Notes under the pieces: model-generated | Told to the model about the DNA's origin: nothing | The model's database searches: none | The model's input: the letters and a program-made list of their open reading frames with translations, nothing else | Assembly (NCBI GenBank): GCA_017432545.1 | Contig: JAFRJA010000023.1 | Span: forward strand, 1-34,070 | Direction: 5' to 3' | From: Erysipelotrichaceae bacterium | GTDB lineage: Bacteria > Bacillota_I > Bacilli_A > Erysipelotrichales > Erysipelotrichaceae | DNA: 34,070 bases | Shown here: positions 1-6,923 of the stretch, one piece after another | Layout: every line of letters begins with the position of its first letter | Numbering within the stretch: the first letter of the stretch is position 1 | Made by a program: the position numbers and the translations under genes

Positions 1-1
1 C

Positions 2-769
2 AGCTATGAAGTTGAACATTTAGAAAGTGCCACAGTTTCGTCTTTGGAAAAGTTTGAAGTGTACTATCCGAAAGATATTTACAATTTGGGCAAAGTACCT
101 GTTGTGATATTCTTGAACGGAACAGGAACCCCGGCCTCCAAATACCCTGCGCTTCAGGAACATTTGGCGTCATGGGGATTTATAACGATTGCAAACGAAG
201 AAAACAACTCGTTCTATGGAGAAGGAGTGGAGTTGTCGATCAGATATCTGCTGTTTACAGATTCCTACAGTTCAAATGAAGACGAAAGTCCGCTGAAAGG
301 ACATATAGATTTTGATAATATCGGTGTAACGGGACATTCCCAGGGTGGAATTGGAGTTATCAATGGCATCACGATCCATCCGCATTCCGATATGATAAAA
401 GCAGCGGTCATGTTAAGTTCAACAGAAACAGACATGGCGAAAGCTTTATTATGGGATTCCGATTCTTCTCTTATCCATGCGAATACACTGATGATCGGTT
501 CAACCGGGCAGACAGATTCCGCCATTTCCCCGCTGGAGAGTATGCAGAAAACCTATGATAACATATCAGATGATGTCGCTAAGGTTCTGGCGAGAAGAAA
601 TGACTGTGACCACGGAGAAATGCTCTACTTCGCAGACGGATATGTAACTGCCTGGTTCATGTTTTTTCTGCAGGGAGATGAAATTGCGGGAAAAGCTTTT
701 ACTGGAGAATATCCGGAATTCATGCTGAATGAACTGTACACAGACCAAATGATACAGATTCCTGAATAA
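2..769 (+). CDS. Alpha/beta hydrolase, 5'-truncated by window edge
   Basis: The reading frame is open from base 2, so the true start lies outside the window. The TTG at 44 is only the first possible initiation codon in the visible part and has no ribosome binding site. The protein has an alpha/beta-hydrolase core: a VVIFLNGTG strand-loop near the start, the nucleophile elbow GHSQGG around residue 98 of the 241-residue visible part, and a late NDCDHGEM segment that probably supplies the catalytic His. The overall pattern resembles chlorophyllase/PET-hydrolase-like or dienelactone-hydrolase-like esterases that act on small esters. The substrate cannot be read from the sequence. The gene ends 10 bp before the first copy of the structured intergenic repeat. 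Confidence 0.75.
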   Translation, partial: SYEVEHLESATVSSLEKFEVYYPKDIYNLGKVPVVIFLNGTGTPASKYPALQEHLASWGFITIANEENNSFYGEGVELSIRYLLFTDSYSSNEDESPLKGHIDFDNIGVTGHSQGGIGVINGITIHPHSDMIKAAVMLSSTETDMAKALLWDSDSSLIHANTLMIGSTGQTDSAISPLESMQKTYDNISDDVAKVLARRNDCDHGEMLYFADGYVTAWFMFFLQGDEIAGKAFTGEYPEFMLNELYTDQMIQIPE

Positions 770-778
770 GAATTCTGA

Positions 779-888
779 GATATTGCAAATACAGTCTTTT
801 ATGCTATTATGAAGTTGAACAAGCGATTCTTCTTTTTGAGTCGTATAAAACAGGGGAAAAGTTCGTAACAATCCCCCCTATGGCACCA
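779..888 (+). repeat. Structured intergenic repeat, copy 1 (3' half only)
   Basis: This copy has only the 3' half of the family found again near 3.8, 6.6, 10.6 and 15.1 kb. It contains TTGCAA at 783-788, a 16-bp spacer and TATTAT at 805-810 with an extended TG at 802-803. A hairpin follows at 823-844 (stem GCGATTC/GAGTCGT, loop TTCTTTTT). A second hairpin lies at 853-876 (GGGGA/TCCCC with inner GTT/AAC). The copy ends at GCACCA, 883-888. Apart from a few substitutions it is identical to copy 2. It begins 10 bp after the preceding stop codon. Confidence 0.9.
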
Positions 889-956
889 AATTATCTTGTA
901 TAGGGTATATAAATCAAGAAAAATAGAAAATATACCCTCTAAATTGACATTTTTTA
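817..956 (+). ncRNA. Predicted small RNA from repeat copy 1
   Basis: A transcript is predicted to start about 7 nt after the TATTAT box at 805-810 and to contain both conserved hairpins and the GCACCA end. Termination is the weak point. A 9-bp inverted repeat, AGGGTATAT at 902-910 with ATATACCCT at 930-938, is followed only after about 11 nt by a T run (950-955). The RNA may therefore end there, or read on into the ATPase gene at 991. The function is not known to me. Confidence 0.45.
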
Positions 957-988
957 ACACCTTGGTTATGATTTAACTGAGGTGTTTT
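944..988 (+). promoter_or_regulatory. Promoter and inverted repeat ahead of first ATPase
   Basis: TTGACA at 944-949 and TATGAT at 967-972 are separated by 17 bp, a near-consensus sigma-A promoter. Transcription would start near 979, so the leader is only about 12 nt long. It begins at or next to the ribosome binding site GAGGTG (979-984). An inverted repeat, AACACCT with AGGTGTT, flanks the -10 box and reaches into the ribosome binding site. It could be an operator; this is an inference from symmetry only. Confidence 0.6.
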
Positions 989-990
989 TT

Positions 991-2232
991 ATGGATCATA
1001 TGAAACTTTATAAAAGAGAGAAGTATCTGAAAAAGATCAGAGGTTTTTACCACGATACAGATATCATCAAGGTCATCAGCGGTGTAAGAAGATGTGGCAA
1101 GTCCTGCCTGATGCAGATGATCGCAGATGAACTGACGGAAAGCGGGATCCCTCGGGAGAATGTATCTTTCTATAATCTTGACAGATATGGTTACAAAAAC
1201 ATCAAGACAGCAGACGACTTGGAAAAACTTCTGTTTCAGGAAAAACACCCCAAAGGAACGAAATATGTGTTCATTGACGAGATACAGAATGTCGAGGGGT
1301 TTGAACCGGTGATCAACGCGCTAAGGGAAGAAGGGGAATATTCCATCTTTATCACCGGATCGAATTCCTATCTTCTCAGCGGAGAACTGGCTACCAAGCT
1401 GACCGGAAGGTATATTGAGTTTGAACTGTTCACTCTTACTTTCGATGAATACATCGGAATGAAGAAGATGTACGGAAAACCGGTATCGGAGCACCTTGAG
1501 GAGGAACTTGATTCCTATATCCTGGAAGGAGGCTTCCCCAGAACAGTACAATATGATTTGCTTGAAGACAAGAGGACCTATGCCAGAAGCGTCATCGACG
1601 AGATATTCAAGAAGGACATCAGAAGAAGAGTTCAGATCAGACATAAGGATACATTTGACAAGGTGCAGACCTTCATCCTGAACAATTTCGGTGCTACCAT
1701 GAGTTTAAGCAACATCCTTGATGAGCTTCAGAAGGAAAACATCAGTATCAAGAGGGACACGCTGAACAGATACATCCAGGTGCTTCTGGATGCCAAGATC
1801 ATCTACGAATGCAGAAGATTCGATCTGAAGTCGAAGCGATCCATACGGGGCGAACAGAAGTATTATCTGGCGGATCTCTCGTTCTATTTCATCCACAATA
1901 CCGACAACAGGATCAACTACGGTCCGGTCCTAGAGAATATCGTTTATCAGTATGCACGAAGCTGCAGCTATGATGTCAGCATCGGCAGGATCGGAAACCT
2001 TGAGTGCGACTTCATCGTCAGAGACAACATGATGAATTACGCATACATTCAAGTGGCCATGACGATCATGAACAGCAGAGATACCGAAGACAGGGAGTAC
2101 AGACCCCTTGAGATGATTTCAGACAATTATCCGAAGTATGTCCTGACAAGAAACGATCCGATCCAGAGAAGGAACGGGATTATCCATATGAATATTCCAA
2201 AGCTCATTGTCGAAGGGAGAAGATTCGAATGA
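991..2232 (+). CDS. AAA+ ATPase with DUF4143 domain, type A (first)
   Basis: This is a COG1373-type predicted ATPase of 413 residues. The ATG at 991 is chosen because GAGGTG lies 6 nt upstream; a GTG at 982 sits inside that site. The AAA_14 domain shows a Walker A motif GVRRCGKS at residues 31-38, a Walker B motif YVFIDEIQ, and the ITGSNSYLLS sensor region. The C-terminal DUF4143 region resembles a PD-(D/E)XK fold, with ECDF at 338-341. The later motif reads QVA (354-356) instead of ExK, so the usual catalytic lysine is absent and nuclease activity is doubtful. The family is common in Firmicutes and Bacteroidetes and has no established cellular role. The gene overlaps the lipoprotein gene by 4 nt (ATGA), so the two are translationally coupled. 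It is closest in type to the gene at 6924. Confidence 0.88.
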   Translation: MDHMKLYKREKYLKKIRGFYHDTDIIKVISGVRRCGKSCLMQMIADELTESGIPRENVSFYNLDRYGYKNIKTADDLEKLLFQEKHPKGTKYVFIDEIQNVEGFEPVINALREEGEYSIFITGSNSYLLSGELATKLTGRYIEFELFTLTFDEYIGMKKMYGKPVSEHLEEELDSYILEGGFPRTVQYDLLEDKRTYARSVIDEIFKKDIRRRVQIRHKDTFDKVQTFILNNFGATMSLSNILDELQKENISIKRDTLNRYIQVLLDAKIIYECRRFDLKSKRSIRGEQKYYLADLSFYFIHNTDNRINYGPVLENIVYQYARSCSYDVSIGRIGNLECDFIVRDNMMNYAYIQVAMTIMNSRDTEDREYRPLEMISDNYPKYVLTRNDPIQRRNGIIHMNIPKLIVEGRRFE

Positions 2233-3740
2233 ACAATAGCAAAAGACCGCACGTGAGAGCAACAGCCTTATTGCTGATTATTCTGTTTTTATGTTCATGT
2301 TCTATGAAAGACAATGATGTTTTCAGATCGGTTTTCCCTAATATTTCTCTGAACGACGGCTATGAGAAGATGATGGGTCTGGCTCCTTCCATAGAGGGCC
2401 ACGAACCGGAAATCATCGAAATGAGCATGGAAGGCGGAATAGAAGATGCAAGACTGCCGGGAAACACTTATTCGGAAGATTATAAATACTATCAGAGGAC
2501 CTATCTGTGGGATCTTGAAAACAAAGACCTTCAGTGCCGTGCGACCTGCTGGTGCATCAAGGAGAACAATGAGCTCATATGTGCCTGGATCGAGACGCTG
2601 ATATTGCAGGACAGCATCACCCGGAATGAAACATTGAGATTCTTCTCACCTCACAGTTCAAAAGAAGAAATCATAGATGCGATGAAGATGGATGACGGAC
2701 TGAGCCAACTCAATCTTTCCTATGTAAAGATCATAGCTTCAGATCTGTCCAACGAGATCCTGGAACTGTATCGAAGCGGAAAGCGATCCTCAAGATATGA
2801 AAGCAGAGTCTTTGACTATCTGGATGAACATCAGGGAGAAGGAACCTTCTATCTGAGCTCGCCGATCGACAGATACGTGCAGATGGATGAAACGAAAGTT
2901 GACAAATGGAGATACGATCTCAACTATCTTCTGTATATCGATGATCTCCCGGTCTGTCTGATCACAACGAACGTCTATGAGCATGAAAATCCCAGATGGA
3001 GTTATCAGTACTATCCGGTCTATGACGAAAAAAGTTTTGATGTCATCGCATCAGAAAGATTCTATCTGCTGAATACCAGCGATGCAGGTCTGTATGTCGT
3101 AAACGAAGACGACTACGGGACTCTGGCTGTTCCTTTCTTCGAGAATGAAGATCTCATAGAACAGATCAGAGGGTTTGATATCACTTTAGGTAATGATGAG
3201 ATTCAGAAGAGTGAAGTGGATCTTGATCTGATCAATAAAATGGATCTGAACATCAGCATCAACGATTACGATTATGGTGCTATAGATGAATCAGACCTGA
3301 CTTTCATCAGCGATTATCTGAAGGAGAATGCGGAAGAAATTGCTGACTGTCAGCTCATCGGCCCAATTCCTCATTATCAGTATGCATTCTCTTCGCTGAA
3401 CGATATTGAAGTCTATGATGCCGATCAGGAAATGGGAATCTCTCATTTCCGCCTGGTCAAAAACGGACAGACTGTAGCATATCTGGATTACTATCGGTTC
3501 GAGGAAGAAAAGGAAGTACAGATCAACTATGATCTGAACGAATCCGATGGAGCAGGGAAGGACGCATATTCCTATTCTGTTTATCTGTATCCTGTAGGTT
3601 ATATCTTCTCTGATGAGATCATCAATGAACATCCTGAGGATTTCTACTACACGCCGATCGATCGGATGGTGGCTGATAAGATCCAGCATAAGCTTATTAA
3701 TGAAGATATGTCTTTTGAGATCCGTGAGATAATCTCGTAA
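2229..3740 (+). CDS. Large lipoprotein of unknown function
   Basis: The 503-residue product has a short basic N-terminus, a hydrophobic stretch at about residues 11-21 and a lipobox LCSC, with the lipidated cysteine predicted at residue 24. It should therefore be anchored to the outer face of the membrane. The rest is strongly acidic and Tyr/Asp-rich, with no motif I recognise. The ATG overlaps the stop of the ATPase gene, so co-translation is likely. Whether the ATPase and lipoprotein act together is an inference from this coupling. No similar lipoprotein accompanies the other three ATPases in the window. Confidence 0.8.
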   Translation: MNNSKRPHVRATALLLIILFLCSCSMKDNDVFRSVFPNISLNDGYEKMMGLAPSIEGHEPEIIEMSMEGGIEDARLPGNTYSEDYKYYQRTYLWDLENKDLQCRATCWCIKENNELICAWIETLILQDSITRNETLRFFSPHSSKEEIIDAMKMDDGLSQLNLSYVKIIASDLSNEILELYRSGKRSSRYESRVFDYLDEHQGEGTFYLSSPIDRYVQMDETKVDKWRYDLNYLLYIDDLPVCLITTNVYEHENPRWSYQYYPVYDEKSFDVIASERFYLLNTSDAGLYVVNEDDYGTLAVPFFENEDLIEQIRGFDITLGNDEIQKSEVDLDLINKMDLNISINDYDYGAIDESDLTFISDYLKENAEEIADCQLIGPIPHYQYAFSSLNDIEVYDADQEMGISHFRLVKNGQTVAYLDYYRFEEEKEVQINYDLNESDGAGKDAYSYSVYLYPVGYIFSDEIINEHPEDFYYTPIDRMVADKIQHKLINEDMSFEIREIIS

Positions 3741-3787
3741 TCGGATTTATCCTGAATATAAGACACAGGTTTGACCTATCCCTGTAA

Positions 3788-3976
3788 GGACCCTTCGGGG
3801 GTTTACAAAAAAAGTTTGTAGGGACACTTACGAACGCTTTTCCTGGCATGAAAAGAGACATGAAGGGATATTGCAAATACAGACATTTATGCTATTATGA
3901 GGTTGAACAAGCGATTCTTCTTTTTGAGTCGTATAAAACAGGGGAAAAGTTCGTAACAATCCCCCCTATGACACCA
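3788..3976 (+). repeat. Structured intergenic repeat, copy 2 (full length)
   Basis: This is the best full-length copy. The 5' half has GACCC with a GGGTT partner, then TACAAA/TTTGTA around an AAAAG loop near 3804-3820. The alternative stem GTTTGTA/TACGAAC follows, and then CTTTTC/GAAAAG near 3837-3856. The 3' half has TTGCAA at 3871-3876, 16 bp, TATTAT at 3893-3898, the GCGATTC/GAGTCGT hairpin, the GGGGA/TCCCC hairpin and an ACACCA end at 3971-3976. It occupies most of the 426-bp gap between the lipoprotein and the second ATPase. Confidence 0.92.
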
Positions 3977-4020
3977 GAGCATTTTTCAAGAATCTATTTC
4001 AAGTAAATAGGTTCTTTTTT
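3905..4020 (+). ncRNA. Predicted ~115-nt small RNA from repeat copy 2
   Basis: The RNA is predicted to run from about 7 nt after the TATTAT box to the terminator T-run. It carries a poly-U-looped hairpin, a GC-rich second hairpin, the conserved ACACCA and the terminator stem. All five promoter-bearing copies keep the same 16-bp spacing between -35 and -10. Base changes within the stems preserve pairing, which favours a functional RNA or DNA structure over neutral remnants. No known RNA family was recognised. Confidence 0.65.
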
Positions 4021-4022
4021 AT
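3989..4022 (+). terminator. Intrinsic terminator of repeat copy 2
   Basis: The stem AGAATCTATTT pairs with AAATAGGTTCT (one G-U) around the loop CAAGT, followed by six or more T residues. Almost the same terminator recurs at 10983-11015. Confidence 0.9.
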
Positions 4023-4054
4023 TATTCAGAGAAAAATGCTTTCAAATATTCTTG

Positions 4055-4157
4055 TTTTAGTGATGATTCTATAAATTATTATTCTTGATTTCGTGATTAC
4101 AACATGTTATTTTTATTTTAGTGAGAATAAGATATAAAATTAATATCGTTTTAGTGA
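4055..4157 (+). promoter_or_regulatory. Leader of second ATPase with three TTTTAGTGA repeats
   Basis: TTTTAGTGA occurs at 4055-4063, 4116-4124 and 4149-4157. The starts are 61 and 33 bp apart, roughly whole helical turns. The last copy overlaps the ribosome binding site GTGAGGA. The surrounding DNA is very AT-rich, and TATAAA near 4132 is a possible -10. A regulator binding site is possible but unproven. Confidence 0.3.
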
Positions 4158-4166
4158 GGAATTCAT

Positions 4167-5519
4167 ATGAAAAGAAAAATATATGACAGGATGCTTGACT
4201 GGAAAAACAGCAGCAGGGGAAAAACCGCAATTCTGATCGACGGAGCCAGACGTGTCGGAAAAAGCTACATTGCCGAAGAGTTCGCCCGCAATGAATACAA
4301 ATCATACATTCTGATCGATTTCTTCAAAGCTGATGATGATGTCAAGGATCTGTTCAACCATTCTCTGAATGATCTGGATTCCTTTTTTCAGACTCTTTCC
4401 GCAATCTATGGAAAGAAACTGTACGAAAGAGAATCGGTAATTATCTTTGATGAAGTACAGTTTTTTCCAAGAGCACGCGCGGCAATCAAATATCTGGTGG
4501 CTGACGGAAGATTTGATTATATCGAAACCGGTTCTCTGGTTTCGATAAAAGAGAATGTTTCCGATATCCTGATCCCGTCCGAAGAAAGGCATTTCAAACT
4601 GTATCCGATGGACTTCGAGGAGTTCTTATGGGCTTTGAACGATGAAACGCTGATGCCTGTTATCGAATCGTGTTTCAGACAGAAAAAGCCGATGGGACAG
4701 GCTGCTCACAGAAAAGCCATGACCCGTTTCAGAGAGTATCTGATCGTCGGAGGGATGCCCCAGGCGGTAAAGGAGTACGCAGATACGCATGATTTTGACG
4801 CGGTCGATGCTGTCAAGAGAGATATCCTTACTCTGTACAGGGAAGATATCATGAAACACGCCAGGAGTTACGCATATAAAGTTGAAAGGATCTTTGATGA
4901 AATACCTACCCAACTTTCTAAACACGAAAAGAAATTCGTGCTGGCTTCCCTCGGATCCGGTGCAAGATTCCGCGAGTACGAGAACGCTTTTATGTGGCTT
5001 GAAGACGCGATGATCGTCAATGTCTGCTGGAATTCAACAGAGCCGAATATCGGACTGAAACTGAACCGTGACAACGCGACCATGAAGATCTATATGGCAG
5101 ATACCGGATTGCTGATATCGCATGCCTTCGATGAAAACGGTCTGACAGACAGCGAGATCTACAAGAAGATCCTGCTGGGAAAACTGGAAGTCAATGAAGG
5201 AATGGTTTTTGAGAATATCGTTGCCCAGATGTTTGCTGCATCGGGACATAAGCTGTATTTCTATTCCAATCCATCCAGGGACAATAAAGATCTCAGAATG
5301 GAAATCGATTTCCTTCTTTCAAAGTCAAAAACGACAAGCAGACACAACATATCACCGATCGAAGTCAAATCCGGCAAACGTTATACCTATTCTTCACTGA
5401 ACAAATTCAGGCTGCAGTATAAGGAACAGCTGAATACTGCATACATCCTGCATACGGATGATCTGAAGATCGCTGATGACGTCGTTTATCTTCCGGTGTA
5501 TATGGCTGGACTTCTGTGA
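4167..5519 (+). CDS. AAA+ ATPase with DUF4143 domain, type B (first)
   Basis: The product is 450 residues, with GTGAGGA 6 nt upstream of the ATG. The AAA_14 domain has a Walker A motif GARRVGKS at residues 26-33, a Walker B motif VIIFDEVQ, and then IETGSLVS and the conserved SEER-LYPMDFEEF block. The C-terminal half is DUF4143. It ends in a PD-(D/E)XK-like signature: EIDF at 379-382 and IEVKSG with E399 and K401. Unlike the type A proteins, the putative nuclease residues are complete here. The end YLPVYM is shared with the gene at 9010. The function of the family is not established. It sits alone between two repeat-rich gaps and may be co-transcribed with the HTH/YkuD gene 121 bp downstream. 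Confidence 0.88.
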   Translation: MKRKIYDRMLDWKNSSRGKTAILIDGARRVGKSYIAEEFARNEYKSYILIDFFKADDDVKDLFNHSLNDLDSFFQTLSAIYGKKLYERESVIIFDEVQFFPRARAAIKYLVADGRFDYIETGSLVSIKENVSDILIPSEERHFKLYPMDFEEFLWALNDETLMPVIESCFRQKKPMGQAAHRKAMTRFREYLIVGGMPQAVKEYADTHDFDAVDAVKRDILTLYREDIMKHARSYAYKVERIFDEIPTQLSKHEKKFVLASLGSGARFREYENAFMWLEDAMIVNVCWNSTEPNIGLKLNRDNATMKIYMADTGLLISHAFDENGLTDSEIYKKILLGKLEVNEGMVFENIVAQMFAASGHKLYFYSNPSRDNKDLRMEIDFLLSKSKTTSRHNISPIEVKSGKRYTYSSLNKFRLQYKEQLNTAYILHTDDLKIADDVVYLPVYMAGLL

Positions 5520-5576
5520 TTCAGATCGTTGCATCCAAAATCTATAATTTCAGCAGCTACTTAATGAGATTCGATT

Positions 5577-5591
5577 TTGCACGCCGTGCAA
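5577..5591. promoter_or_regulatory. Short inverted repeat TTGCAC-GCC-GTGCAA
   Basis: A perfect 6-bp inverted repeat with a 3-bp centre lies 50 bp upstream of the HTH-protein gene. It could be an operator or a weak hairpin; symmetry is the only evidence. Confidence 0.3.
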
Positions 5592-5640
5592 TGAATTTCT
5601 TTATGGAAACTTATATATTCGAAACAGGAAAGGAGGCAGA

Positions 5641-6543
5641 ATGGCAAACAGCACAAAACATGTAAGGGAACTGTGTGATGATCGCGGTATCGACTATAAA
5701 GAACTTCATAAGTCGATTCTCAAATCTATGGAAAATGACGGGAATTACGATTATCTCGACCCTTCTATCGTCAATAAATGGTATAACTGCAAAACCAAAT
5801 CAATTGACGAAAAATATGTCAGATATGTGGCTGATGCCCTTGGTGTTTCCGAGAATGAAATAAGACTTGGAAAGCCAACGTATTTCGGCCAGGAAGAAAT
5901 GGAAAGGATATATAAGTTTTTGGAAGAAAAAAGAAGGAAACGAAGCAGGAACGCTTTAAATCTGAGTATAAAGATATTGGTTGGACTGTTAGGCTTTTTG
6001 AGCTTTATATTTCTGATTTATATTCTCGAAAAAGGACATGTCATAAACGTGCATCCTGATATGGTCGTTGGCACAGAGATTAAGGAAAGCGAGAAAGTTG
6101 GGAAAGATTACGAAAGTGATCCGGAAGGTGATCTACTGCCGGAACCTGTAGGAAACATCAGCAACAAGGTGATAGAAGTATCCTATCAGGAACAGAAACT
6201 GTATTATTACGAAGACGAAAAACTCATATTTGTTTCCGACATCGTAACTGGAAACGAAAACACGGATATCATTCCTTACGGGACCTATTACGTTTTATAT
6301 AAAACAACCGATGCCACGTTGACAGGCGAGGATTATGAAAAACATGTTGATTACTGGATTGGCTTTGATTCAGAAACAGGTGGTCACATGGTTGGATTTC
6401 ATGATGCGTCCTGGCGTACGGTATTTGGTGGCAATGAGTGGAAAACCAATCCGACACTTGAATGTATCAATATGCCGATCGATAAAATAGAGCAATTGTA
6501 TGATGCGGTTGAAATCGGATCAGAGATACATATACATGATTAA
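5641..6543 (+). CDS. HTH / transmembrane / YkuD-like (L,D-transpeptidase fold) protein
   Basis: The 300-residue protein starts behind a strong AAGGAGG site. Residues 1-78 look like a Cro/C1-type helix-turn-helix domain (cytoplasmic), residues 107-129 form one membrane helix, and residues about 172-300 resemble a YkuD L,D-transpeptidase domain that would face outward. In that family the active site is H-X14-17-[S/T]HGC-x-N. Here H254, T272, C275 and N277 are present with the right spacing, but HG is replaced by LE (TLEC, 272-275). The fold and nucleophile are kept while the oxyanion-side His and Gly are lost. It may be inactive, have altered specificity, or act as a wall sensor linked to DNA binding. 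Sensor function is inference. Confidence 0.75.
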   Translation: MANSTKHVRELCDDRGIDYKELHKSILKSMENDGNYDYLDPSIVNKWYNCKTKSIDEKYVRYVADALGVSENEIRLGKPTYFGQEEMERIYKFLEEKRRKRSRNALNLSIKILVGLLGFLSFIFLIYILEKGHVINVHPDMVVGTEIKESEKVGKDYESDPEGDLLPEPVGNISNKVIEVSYQEQKLYYYEDEKLIFVSDIVTGNENTDIIPYGTYYVLYKTTDATLTGEDYEKHVDYWIGFDSETGGHMVGFHDASWRTVFGGNEWKTNPTLECINMPIDKIEQLYDAVEIGSEIHIHD

Positions 6544-6616
6544 TTCATGGTGGCTATTGTATTATCTATGCTTAGCTGCTAATCTCCACTACAATACCGA
6601 AGCATTATTCACTGAG

Positions 6617-6814
6617 TTGACCCATAGAGGGGACTCGAAAAAAGTTCGCAGGGACATTTACGAACGCTTCTCAACGCATCAAAAGTATCCAGGATTTATT
6701 GTAAATACAGACATTTATGATATTATGAAGTTGAACAAGCGATTCTTCTTTTTGAATTGTGTAAAACAGGCTAAAAGGGGTGAAAAGTTAGTTTTAATCC
6801 CCCCTATGGCACCA
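6617..6814 (+). repeat. Structured intergenic repeat, copy 3 (full length, diverged)
   Basis: The 5' half has TTGACCC/GGGG at 6617-6633 and CGAA/TTCG around AAAAG. That CGAA/TTCG pairing replaces CAAA/TTTG of copies 2 and 6, a compensatory change. The alternative stem GTTCG/CGAAC also forms. The 3' half has TTGTAA at 6699-6704, a 16-bp spacer and TATTAT at 6721-6726. The hairpin is GCGATTC/GAATTGT, and the second hairpin is longer (GGGG, AAAA/TTTT, CCCC). It ends at GCACCA, 6809-6814. Confidence 0.9.
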
Positions 6815-6855
6815 AAGCAAATCAAGGACTTATTTCATAGAAATAGGTCCTTTTA
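6733..6855 (+). ncRNA. Predicted ~120-nt small RNA from repeat copy 3
   Basis: It has the same layout as copy 2: promoter, U-looped hairpin, GC-rich hairpin, GCACCA and terminator. The second hairpin differs in sequence but is still paired. It lies directly upstream of the third ATPase, whose own -10 box begins about 45 bp after the terminator. Confidence 0.6.
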
Positions 6856-6859
6856 TTTC
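6824..6859 (+). terminator. Intrinsic terminator of repeat copy 3
   Basis: The stem AAGGACTTATTT pairs with AAATAGGTCCTT (one G-U) around CATAG, followed by TTATTTCT. Confidence 0.85.
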
Positions 6860-6923
6860 TAAAAATGAAAAAAAATTAAAAATTTAGAAATAGAATAGTA
6901 TAATGAAATCAAGGAATACATAT

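Noticed and set aside
1..22. Extra copy of the repeat at the left edge (TATGAAGTTGAAC)
   Set aside because: The similarity is only about 13 bases and lies inside the open hydrolase reading frame, with no promoter or hairpin context.
853..888. tRNA or tmRNA 3' end (GTTCG, C-rich stem, ending in ACCA)
   Set aside because: The end looks like a T arm plus CCA, but no 5' acceptor strand pairs with it and no D arm or standard anticodon arm is present. The loop is also too long in copies 1 to 3.
6500..6862. 120-residue + strand frame over repeat copy 3
   Set aside because: It overlaps the HTH/YkuD gene and then runs through the repeat's promoter, hairpins and terminator. There is no ribosome binding site, and similar frames in the other copies are broken.
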